Shown: piece by piece, positions 5,424 to 13,009 of the stretch
Layout: the number at the start of each line of letters is the position of its first letter
Numbering within the stretch: the stretch's first letter is position 1
Source of the DNA: Lignipirellula cremea
GTDB taxonomy: Bacteria > Planctomycetota > Planctomycetia > Pirellulales > Pirellulaceae
Assembly (NCBI RefSeq): GCF_007751035.1
Contig: NZ_CP036433.1
Span: 2,523,001 to 2,587,000 of the forward strand
Direction: 5' to 3'
Length of the DNA stretch: 64,000 nucleotides
Program-made: the position numbers and the translations under genes
Notes under the pieces: generated by a model
Database searches by the model: none
What the model was told of the DNA's origin: nothing
What the model saw: only the letters and a program-made list of their open reading frames with translations

Positions 5424-7664
5424 ATGCTGCAATTTCCTGTTGTTCGACCTTACTTCCATGCCGAAGTCGTCAAAGACGTTGGCCTGTTCATGGTCGCGGA
5501 AGCCCGCCAGCTCGTGCTTCAAGGCAGCCTTTATGAAAAGGTCGTGCCGCTGCTTGACGGGCGTTCCGTGGAAGAGATCTGCTTGGCGCTACGCGACGAG
5601 GTTGCCCCCGCGCAAGTTATCTTTACGATCCGCAATCTGGAGCGTCGTGGCTTCCTTTGCGAAAAGTCGGAAGCGATGCCCGCCGGGCATGCGGCCTTGT
5701 GGGAAGTCCAGGGTATAGAGCCGACATCGGTGACGCCCCGCCTGGCGCAGACTCCGGTCAGCCTGACCGGCTTCGGAGTCGATGTCGAGCCGCTCGCCCA
5801 ATTACTGGGTCAATTGGGAGTGCAGATCGCCGATGACGCCGACCACGGCGTGGTGTTAACCAACAACTATTTGCAACGCGGTCTGCGAGAGTACAACCTG
5901 GAATCCAAGCGGCGCGGTCGCCGCTGGATGATCGCCAAACCGGTCGGCGGCGTCATCTGGGTCGGGCCGGTTTTCCTTCCCGGTCCGGAGCCTTGCTGGC
6001 AATGCCTGGCGACCCGGTTGCGGGCCAATTCGCCCGTGCTTGGCTTTCTCGACGCCGAAATGAATGGGCAGGGCTTGCCGACGATTGATCGGATTTGCAC
6101 CCCTGCCAGCCTGGCGACCGCCTGGGGCATTATCGCCAGCGCCGTCACCGACTGGATCGGCCGGGACGCATCGGAGCAGACCCATTACGAAAACATGATG
6201 ACCACGATCGACATCCTCGATCTGGGCTCGGACCGACACCAACTGATTCGACAGCCGGCCTGTATTGACTGCGGCGATTCCACTCCCGCGCCGGAACCAC
6301 CTCCCCTGAAACTGGAAAGCCGGAAAAAGCAGTACACCGACGACGGCGGCCATCGGGCCAGCACGCCCCAGGAAACCATCGCCAAGTACGAGCATCTGGT
6401 CAGCTCGGTGTGCGGAGCCGTCAGTAACCTGACCCGGACTTCGACTCGCGAAGACGATGTGATGCACGTGTACGTTTCCGGCAATAACGTCGCCCGCGGC
6501 CCGGAAAGCATTTACAGCCTGCGCGTCGATTTGCGCGGCCAAAGCGCCGGCAAAGGGATGACGGAAATCCAGGCCAAAGCCAGCGCCCTGTGTGAAGGCC
6601 TGGAGCGTTACAGCGGCATTTATCGCGGCGACGAACCGGTGATTCACGCCACCTTTGAGGAGATGGGCGATCGGGCCATACATCCCAACGATTGCATGCG
6701 GTTCAGCGATCTGCAGTACGCCGAACGGATCGAAAGGAACAAAATCCCTTCGTTGTTCGGCACCATTCCCAAGGTGTTTGAGAAAGATCGAAAGATCGAC
6801 TGGTCGCCCGTCTGGTCGATGTCGCAGCAGCGCTATCGCTACCTGCCCACGCAGTTTTGTTATTTCCGCTATCCGCACACAGAAGAGAATGATTTCTCCA
6901 TCGATTGCTCCAACGGCAGCGCCGCCGGCAACACGCTGGAAGAAGCCATCCTGCAGGGGTTCTTTGAGGTCGTCGAACGGGACGGCGTGGCGCTCTGGTG
7001 GTACAACCGGGTGCAGCGGCCTGCGCTGGATCTGGGCAGCTTCGACATTCCGTACCTCCGCCAGCTGGAACGGTTCCTCGCAAAACAGAACCGCACCCTC
7101 TGGGCGCTGGACCTGACAACCGACCTGGGCTTCCCGGTGGTGGCGGCCTTGTCCCTGCGGACTGATGGCAAGCAGCAGCAGATCATGTTCGGTTTTGGCG
7201 CGCATCTGGATGTCAAGATTGCCATGCTGCGGGCCGTGACGGAGCTGAATCAGATGCTGGTGACTCTGATTGACACCCCGCCCGACACTCCGCCGACCGT
7301 GCTGAACGATGTCGAAACGCTCCGTTGGCTGACCGACGCCAGGATGGAAGACCACCCGTACCTGGCTCCTTTGCCGGGCCCGGCCCGCAAGTCCACCGAC
7401 TTCCCAGTGATCTGGACCGATGATATCCGGGAGGACGTGCTGTTCTGTCAGAAAACGGTGGAGTCGCTCGGCATGGAGATGCATGTGCTGAACCAGACCC
7501 GTCCCGAAATCGGCCTGCCGGTGATCAAGGTGATCGTGCCCGGCATGCGGCATTTCTGGACCCGCTTTGCACCTGGCCGGCTTTACGATACACCGGTCAA
7601 ACTGGGCTGGCTTGAAAAACCGCTGACCGAGCAGGAAATCAACCCCATCGCCATGTTCCTGTAA
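5424..7664 (+). CDS. Fused leader-binding/E1-like/YcaO cyclodehydratase (TOMM synthetase)
   Basis: 746 residues from the ATG at 5424; a TTG at 5385 would extend it by 13, and neither has a good ribosome site. Residues about 1-80 look like a RiPP recognition element of the PqqD-like winged-helix kind (LYEKVVPLLDGRSVEEI ... IRNLERRGFL). Residues about 105-290 form the E1/ThiF-like part with two zinc-type pairs, CWQC (191-194) and CIDC (280-283). Residues about 320-746 are YcaO, with the ATP-binding signature QSAGKGMTEIQAKASA (373-388), EGLERYS (391-397) and FFEVVERDG (about 513-521). YcaO enzymes use ATP to cyclise Cys/Ser/Thr side chains onto the backbone. The C-terminus reads NPIAMFL, a weakened form of the proline-rich tail common in this family. 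It acts in the cytoplasm on the three upstream precursors. Confidence 0.93.
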   Translation: MLQFPVVRPYFHAEVVKDVGLFMVAEARQLVLQGSLYEKVVPLLDGRSVEEICLALRDEVAPAQVIFTIRNLERRGFLCEKSEAMPAGHAALWEVQGIEPTSVTPRLAQTPVSLTGFGVDVEPLAQLLGQLGVQIADDADHGVVLTNNYLQRGLREYNLESKRRGRRWMIAKPVGGVIWVGPVFLPGPEPCWQCLATRLRANSPVLGFLDAEMNGQGLPTIDRICTPASLATAWGIIASAVTDWIGRDASEQTHYENMMTTIDILDLGSDRHQLIRQPACIDCGDSTPAPEPPPLKLESRKKQYTDDGGHRASTPQETIAKYEHLVSSVCGAVSNLTRTSTREDDVMHVYVSGNNVARGPESIYSLRVDLRGQSAGKGMTEIQAKASALCEGLERYSGIYRGDEPVIHATFEEMGDRAIHPNDCMRFSDLQYAERIERNKIPSLFGTIPKVFEKDRKIDWSPVWSMSQQRYRYLPTQFCYFRYPHTEENDFSIDCSNGSAAGNTLEEAILQGFFEVVERDGVALWWYNRVQRPALDLGSFDIPYLRQLERFLAKQNRTLWALDLTTDLGFPVVAALSLRTDGKQQQIMFGFGAHLDVKIAMLRAVTELNQMLVTLIDTPPDTPPTVLNDVETLRWLTDARMEDHPYLAPLPGPARKSTDFPVIWTDDIREDVLFCQKTVESLGMEMHVLNQTRPEIGLPVIKVIVPGMRHFWTRFAPGRLYDTPVKLGWLEKPLTEQEINPIAMFL

Positions 7665-7812
7665 CCCAGGAAGTTGACCACGGCGGCGTTCGACCATCGC
7701 CGGGAGCCTGGAAACTGCAGGAACCCGGCGTAACCCAGGCGGCCGCCGCTTGAAAACACAGGAAATAGAAGCGGGCCAACACACCCTTGTGTGAGGAAAA
7801 TGGGGATTCGTC

Positions 7813-9264
7813 GTGCACCCAGCATGGATACTTTCAGTACCTGAGCAAATTCGCCTGCACGTTCGCGGTTCGACCGTTGCGTTTGGCGAGTCGCCTTATG
7901 CAATTACCTTTACGGACGTCAGTCCTGCGCTGGTCCGGGCTTTATCCCGTTTGCCTGCGCCCGGCTGTCGGCTGGACCAGATGCCCGTCGATGACGGCAA
8001 GAGCTTCACCCCGGCGCGGCTGGTTTACTATCTGCAGCAGCTGGCTCGCCGGCAGTATCTGGATCTTACGGTGGGCCAGGGCAAGACGCCTTTGGCGTCG
8101 CTGCTGCCGACCGGTCCGGCCTTCAAAATTACCCGCACCGAGGAACTGCCGGATCGCTTTGTGCTGTCCCGCTTTGCGAACATCCGACGCCAGCAGGCCG
8201 GGCTGGTTCTGGAAACGCCGCAAGCGTCGTCGTTTCTGTTGATTCACCAGGAGCTGGCGAGTCGGTTCCTTCACCATTTGTGGACGCCGCAAACGCTCGC
8301 GTCGCTGCAGCAAAAGCTGCCTGACATCAGCCAGGAAAACCAGGCCGCCTTGCTGGAATTGCTGTCGCTGGGCGGCTTTCTCACCGCGGTCGACGCCGCC
8401 GGAAATCCACACGAAGATGACGACCCAGGCCTGATGTACTGGGAGTACCATGACCTGCAGTTCCATGTGAGCAGTCGGGCCGGTCGGCATGGGCAGTACC
8501 ATGGCGGAACGTATTCCTTTATCGACAAGGCTCCTGCTCCTCCGGCCGTCGCGCCGGTCCCGGAAGGCGCCGTGCTGACGCCTTTGGCCGTCCCCGATCT
8601 GGCGAAAAAAATCGAAAGCGGCCCGTCGCTGACGAACGTGATCGAGAAACGCAAATCGATCCGGAACTATGATTCGCAACCGCTCACGGCCGAGCAGCTG
8701 GGCGAGTTTCTCTACCGGGTCGCTCGCGTCAAAGAACAGTACGCGTACGACGTCGATCTGCCTGGCCAAACCGTGAAGGTCCAATGCGCTTCGCGCCCCT
8801 ACCCGTCCGCCGGAGCCTTGTACGAGCTGGAATTTTACCCGGTGGTGGCGCGCTGCGAAGGACTAGAAAAAGGACTTTACCGCTACCTGCCGGGCCAGCA
8901 TCAGCTGGCCATGCTGCCGCAGGGCGGAGAGATGGTCGATCGGCTGCTGATGTCGGGTTCTTCGGCCGGCGGAGTGCCGTTGGAAGAAATCCAGGTGCTG
9001 ATCGTGTTGTCGGCGCGGTTCCCCCGTATGATGTGGAAGTATTCCGGAATGGCGTACGCGGCCATTTTGAAAAATGTCGGCGTGGCGTATCAAACAATGT
9101 ACCTGGTTGCGACCGATATGGGTCTGGCGCCTTGCGGATTGGGCGACGGCGATCCTGACGGCTTTGCGTTAGCGACCGGCTGCGACTACTATCAGGAATC
9201 GTCGGTCGGCGAGTTCCTGCTGGGGCGTCCCGCCGGGGGTCGCACCGAACAAACGGATTCTTGA
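7813..9264 (+). CDS. SagB-type peptide dehydrogenase (FMN nitroreductase fold)
   Basis: 483 residues from a GTG at 7813. The N-terminal ~260 residues are the less conserved region common in SagB proteins linked to fused YcaO enzymes. Residues about 275-475 hold the nitroreductase fold: EKRKSIRNYDSQPLTAEQL (FMN-contacting Arg/Ser), SRPYPSAGALYELEFYPVV, and GLAPCGLGDGDPDGFA near the end. SagB enzymes oxidise azolines made by the cyclodehydratase to aromatic thiazoles and oxazoles. It lies 148 nt after the YcaO gene on the same strand, so the two probably form one maturation unit. Its presence implies that at least part of the products is aromatised. Confidence 0.9.
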   Translation: MHPAWILSVPEQIRLHVRGSTVAFGESPYAITFTDVSPALVRALSRLPAPGCRLDQMPVDDGKSFTPARLVYYLQQLARRQYLDLTVGQGKTPLASLLPTGPAFKITRTEELPDRFVLSRFANIRRQQAGLVLETPQASSFLLIHQELASRFLHHLWTPQTLASLQQKLPDISQENQAALLELLSLGGFLTAVDAAGNPHEDDDPGLMYWEYHDLQFHVSSRAGRHGQYHGGTYSFIDKAPAPPAVAPVPEGAVLTPLAVPDLAKKIESGPSLTNVIEKRKSIRNYDSQPLTAEQLGEFLYRVARVKEQYAYDVDLPGQTVKVQCASRPYPSAGALYELEFYPVVARCEGLEKGLYRYLPGQHQLAMLPQGGEMVDRLLMSGSSAGGVPLEEIQVLIVLSARFPRMMWKYSGMAYAAILKNVGVAYQTMYLVATDMGLAPCGLGDGDPDGFALATGCDYYQESSVGEFLLGRPAGGRTEQTDS

Positions 9265-9342
9265 AGATTTTTGCTGCTGACGTCCTCTGCCGGATCGCCG
9301 ACCAACGGTTGGTCGTTCCGGTGCTGACTGAGGAGAATAGCA

Positions 9343-9377
9343 GCGGCTGCCGGCTGGTTTCAGGCCGCCTTTTTTTT
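9343..9377 (+). terminator. Possible terminator between maturation and export genes
   Basis: A short GC stem (GCGGC 9343-9347 with GCCGC 9364-9368) is followed by eight T residues (9370-9377). A separate near-palindrome, CGACCAACGGTTGGTCG, lies at 9299-9315 and could be an operator or a second hairpin. Confidence 0.45.
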
Positions 9378-9405
9378 GTTTCGTCCTCTAGTCCATTGGC
9401 TGACT

Positions 9406-9948
9406 ATGCGTAAGGTTCTTTTCCTACTTGGGCACCTGAGCGATAACGATGTCGAATGGTTGATCGACAACGGTCTTCGCACCGAGGTTCCCGGCGGAAC
9501 CGTGCTGATCACGACCGACCTGCCGCTTGATACGTTGTACCTGCTGCTCAGCGGCACGCTGGAAGTCCACCTGCCCGGCGGCGATGGAAAAAAGTCAGTG
9601 GCTCTGGGTGCTGGCGAAATCATCGGCGAAATCTCCCTGCTGGATTCACGGCGTCCGACCGCTTCGGTCGCCGCGGCTAACGACTGCATCGTGCTGTCGT
9701 TGCCGCATGAAATCCTGCAGGAGAAACTTCGCGAAGACAGCGACTTCGCCGCCCGCTTCTATCACGCCCTGGCCGTTTTTCTCGCCCATCGTATCCGGAA
9801 TACCTACGCCCGGCTGGGTTTCGACGACGGACGGGAGATGGACGAAGACGAAGATTACGAAGATGAACTCAGCCCCGAGGTGCTGGATAACCTGCACCTG
9901 GCCGGCTCGCGATTTGATCATGTGTTGCGCAAGCTGCTGACCAGCTAA
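9406..9948 (+). CDS. Cyclic-nucleotide-binding domain protein in the RiPP cluster
   Basis: 180 residues from the ATG at 9406; an upstream TTG at 9376 falls inside the T-run and is unlikely. Residues about 5-125 fit a cNMP-binding beta-roll: TDLPLDTLYLLLSGTLEVHL, then GAGEIIGEISLLDSRRPTAS, which matches the phosphate-binding cassette including its Glu and Arg, then a C-terminal helix. No helix-turn-helix follows. Instead there is an acidic stretch (DEDEDYEDE) near residue 150. It is therefore not a Crp-type transcription factor. Proteins of this kind accompany NHLP export systems, probably as a regulatory or structural part. The ligand (cAMP, cGMP or none) cannot be told from sequence. Confidence 0.85.
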   Translation: MRKVLFLLGHLSDNDVEWLIDNGLRTEVPGGTVLITTDLPLDTLYLLLSGTLEVHLPGGDGKKSVALGAGEIIGEISLLDSRRPTASVAAANDCIVLSLPHEILQEKLREDSDFAARFYHALAVFLAHRIRNTYARLGFDDGREMDEDEDYEDELSPEVLDNLHLAGSRFDHVLRKLLTS

Positions 9949-10010
9949 GCAGCCGGTCGCCCTGGTGATGCTCCCGCTTTTTCCTGTTGAACCACCGATC
10001 ACTGTGCGTT

Positions 10011-10805
10011 ATGGCCAAGCAAATTTACAGACAAGAAGCCTTGGATCGACTGTCCTCGCCGGAACAGCTCGATATGCTCATGCCCGTCACGAGCGCTCGC
10101 AGCTGGATCGCGCTCGCCGGCGTCGGCGTGCTGCTGGCGATGGGGTTGATCTGGGGGATTTTTGGCCGGATCGCTTCGACGGTGGATGGAACCGGACTGC
10201 TGGTTCGCACCAATGGGGCGGACTGGGTCACCACGCCATTTGCGGGCGTCGTGGAACGTCTGGAAGTCACCGAAGGCGACCTGGTCAAAAAGGGGGACAG
10301 CCTGCTGTCTGTGGGTTACCTCAGTGATACGGGCATCCCCAGCGTGCATGTGGTCAAGTCTCCCCGCGCCGGCCGCGTGCTGGATATCCCGGTGTTTGTC
10401 GGCGATGAGGTAAGCAATCGCACCGATCTGGTTTACGTCGAAACACCGTCGGCCCCGCTGCACGCCACGATCTTTGTCGAGGCCATTAGCGGCTACAAGA
10501 TCAACAAAGGGATGAAAGTACGTCTGCTGCCGGCCACTGAAGACGAGTACAGCTCCAATCGCCTGGCGGGCGTCATTACCAAGGCAGGCAAATTTCCCGT
10601 CTCCTCGTCGGGCATGCTCCGCATCGTGCAGAACGAAGACCGCGTCAGGGCCCTGCAGATGCGCGGACCAAACCTGCAGATTGATGTGGAAGTCACCGGC
10701 GACCCCAATGACCCGGCTTTTGGCAAAATCTTCAGCGGCACTCCCTGCTCTGCCGTGATCACGACGGACGAACACGCGCCGATCTATTTCCTGTTTCCCT
10801 ACTAG
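10011..10805 (+). CDS. HlyD-type secretion adaptor of the NHLP export system
   Basis: 264 residues from the ATG at 10011. Residues about 30-52 are one membrane segment (SWIALAGVGVLLAMGLIWGI) preceded by a short cytoplasmic tail that contains a Leu/Glu-rich linker. The rest is periplasmic and includes a biotinyl/lipoyl-like hairpin (TPFAGVVERLEVTEGDLVKK ... VKSPRAGRVLDIPVFVGDEV). This is a compact membrane-fusion protein, shorter than classic HlyD and lacking the long coiled coil. It matches the known NHLM bacteriocin-system secretion protein type. It sits 17 nt before the C39 exporter gene, so the two are surely co-transcribed. Confidence 0.9.
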   Translation: MAKQIYRQEALDRLSSPEQLDMLMPVTSARSWIALAGVGVLLAMGLIWGIFGRIASTVDGTGLLVRTNGADWVTTPFAGVVERLEVTEGDLVKKGDSLLSVGYLSDTGIPSVHVVKSPRAGRVLDIPVFVGDEVSNRTDLVYVETPSAPLHATIFVEAISGYKINKGMKVRLLPATEDEYSSNRLAGVITKAGKFPVSSSGMLRIVQNEDRVRALQMRGPNLQIDVEVTGDPNDPAFGKIFSGTPCSAVITTDEHAPIYFLFPY

Positions 10806-10822
10806 CTGGCGATAAGTAGCCC

Positions 10823-13000
10823 GTGAGCGAAAAAACGCAAACTCCTGCCTCGGTCGCCCGAGTCAAAACGCCGACGGTTCTACAGATGGAGGCCGTCGAA
10901 TGCGGCGCCGCCGCTTTGGCGATGGTGCTGGCGTACTACGGCCGGATTGTTCCGCTGGAAGAAATCCGCGTCGCCTGTGGTGTCTCGCGCGACGGCACCA
11001 AAGCCAGCAACATCCTGAAAGCGGCCCGCCAGTACAACCTCAAGGCCAAAGGTTTCAGCAAGCAGCTGGACTCGTTGGGTTCCATGAGCGTGCCGATGAT
11101 TGTGTTCTGGAACTTCAACCACTTTGTCGTGTTTGAAGGATTCCATGGCGGCAAGGCGTACCTGAACGACCCGGCAATGGGGCCCCGGGTGATCTCCCAG
11201 GAGGAATTCGCCGAGGGCTTTACCGGCGTGGTGCTGGTCTTTGAACCGGGACCCGACTTCAAAAAAGGCGGCAAGCGTCCCAGCTTTTTCGCCGCGATGC
11301 GGGAACGCATGGTCGGTTCAGAATGGGGCCTGCTGTACGTGATTTTATGCACCCTGGCGATCTCGTTGATCGGCCTGGTCGCGCCCTTGTTCGCCAAGGT
11401 GTTCATTGACTATGTGCTGATCCGCAACATGGTCGACTGGGTCGCTCCGCTGCTGGCCGTGATGGCGGTGACCGGACTGGTGCAAAGCGGAGTTGTCTGG
11501 CTGCAGCGTTATTACCTGCTGCGGCTGTCGACCAAAATGGGAATGGTCGCTTCGTACCGCTATCTGGGGCATGTGCTGCGCCTGCCGATGGAGTTCTTTA
11601 CGCAGCGTTACGGCGGCGAGATCGGCTCGCGTATTTCCATCAATGACCGCCTCGCCCAGATGCTGGCGGGCGACCTGTCGTTGAACGTGCTGAACATCCT
11701 TATGGCCGGCCTGTACCTGGGGCTGATGCTGTACTTTAACATTGGCCTGACGCTGATCGTGGTGCTGTTCGCCGGGCTCAACGTGGCCGCCCTGCAGCTG
11801 GTTTCCCGGCGCCGGATTGATATCAGCATGCGTCTGCTGCAGGAACGCGGCAAAATGATGACGACCTCCATGTCGGGGCTGCAGTCGATCGAAACCCTCA
11901 AAGCAACCGGCGGCGAATCCGACTTTTTCAGCCGCTGGGCGGGGCACCTGGCCAAAGTGATGGGCGCCCGCCAGGATATGGAAGTGCTGTCGCAAGGCTT
12001 TGGCGCCCTGCCGGGTCTGCTGACGATGCTCTCCAGCGTATTGATCCTGGGCCTCGGAGCGCTGCTGGTCATGCAGGACGCCCTGACGATCGGCGCCCTG
12101 GTCGCGTTCCAGGCGCTCATGTACGGCTTTATGGGGCCGGTGAATTCGCTCGTCATGCTGGGGGCTTCCGTCCAGGATGCATCGGCCGATCTGAACCGCC
12201 TTGACGATGTCATGCGTTACAAGATTGATCCCAACCTGGAGGTCCGCAACACGCTGGGCGACGATGAATCGCCCAAGCTCAGCGGCCATCTGGAACTGCG
12301 GAAAATCACCTTTGGCTACAGCCCTCTCGATCCTCCGTTGATTCGCGACTTCCGGCTGTCCATTGCGCCCGGCCGACGGGTGGCGCTGGTCGGATCCAGC
12401 GCCAGCGGCAAGTCGACGCTGGCCAAAGTGATCAGCGGTCTGGTGCAGCCCTGGTCGGGCGAAATCCTGCTCGATGGCGTGCCGCGACAGGACAAACCGC
12501 GGCAAGTGATCACTAATTCCATCTCCATGGTCGACCAGGAATTTTTCCTGTACGAAGGCACGCTCCGCGAAGTGCTGACCATGTGGGACAAAACGATCCC
12601 CGAAGAGGACATTATCCAGGCCGCCAAAGACGCCTGCATTCATGCCGATATCGCCAGCCGGGCCGGCGGTTACGACAGCATGGTCGAAGAAGGCGGCCGC
12701 AACTTCAGCCACGGCCAGCGGCAGCGGCTGGAAATCGCCCGCGCACTGGTCGGCAAACCTTCCATCCTGGTGCTGGACGAAGCCACCAGCGCCCTGGATA
12801 CCGTCACAGAAAAACAGATCGACGAACACCTCCGTCGCCGGGGCTGCACCTGCATCATTGTGGCGCATCGCCTGAGCACCATTCGCGACAGCGACGAGAT
12901 TATTGTTCTTTCCCAGGGCAAAGTGGTCCAACGCGGCACGCACGAACAGTTGTACGCCAAACGCGGCCTTTACCGGACATTGATTACCACCGAAGACTAG
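10823..13000 (+). CDS. ABC exporter with C39 double-glycine peptidase (NHLM type 1)
   Basis: 725 residues from a GTG at 10823. Residues about 12-140 are a C39 peptidase with Gln21, Cys27 (EAVECGAAAL), His100 (NFNHFVVFEG) and Asp116 (LNDPA), the set needed to cut after Gly-Gly leaders. Residues about 165-450 form the six-helix ABC membrane domain. Residues about 490-725 are the ATPase: Walker A GSSASGKST, Q-loop DQEFF, signature FSHGQRQR and Walker B ILVLDEATSALD. The signature has His where Gly is usual (FSHGQ for LSGGQ). It should remove the leader and export the modified core across the inner membrane. It overlaps nothing but is only 9 nt from the next exporter gene. Confidence 0.95.
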   Translation: MSEKTQTPASVARVKTPTVLQMEAVECGAAALAMVLAYYGRIVPLEEIRVACGVSRDGTKASNILKAARQYNLKAKGFSKQLDSLGSMSVPMIVFWNFNHFVVFEGFHGGKAYLNDPAMGPRVISQEEFAEGFTGVVLVFEPGPDFKKGGKRPSFFAAMRERMVGSEWGLLYVILCTLAISLIGLVAPLFAKVFIDYVLIRNMVDWVAPLLAVMAVTGLVQSGVVWLQRYYLLRLSTKMGMVASYRYLGHVLRLPMEFFTQRYGGEIGSRISINDRLAQMLAGDLSLNVLNILMAGLYLGLMLYFNIGLTLIVVLFAGLNVAALQLVSRRRIDISMRLLQERGKMMTTSMSGLQSIETLKATGGESDFFSRWAGHLAKVMGARQDMEVLSQGFGALPGLLTMLSSVLILGLGALLVMQDALTIGALVAFQALMYGFMGPVNSLVMLGASVQDASADLNRLDDVMRYKIDPNLEVRNTLGDDESPKLSGHLELRKITFGYSPLDPPLIRDFRLSIAPGRRVALVGSSASGKSTLAKVISGLVQPWSGEILLDGVPRQDKPRQVITNSISMVDQEFFLYEGTLREVLTMWDKTIPEEDIIQAAKDACIHADIASRAGGYDSMVEEGGRNFSHGQRQRLEIARALVGKPSILVLDEATSALDTVTEKQIDEHLRRRGCTCIIVAHRLSTIRDSDEIIVLSQGKVVQRGTHEQLYAKRGLYRTLITTED

Positions 13001-13009
13001 CAGTTTCCT

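Noticed and set aside
5856-7784. A 640-codon open frame antisense to the YcaO gene
   Set aside because: It is a shadow of third-position GC bias. The + strand frame has family motifs throughout, while the antisense protein is His/Gln/Arg-rich with no recognisable domain.
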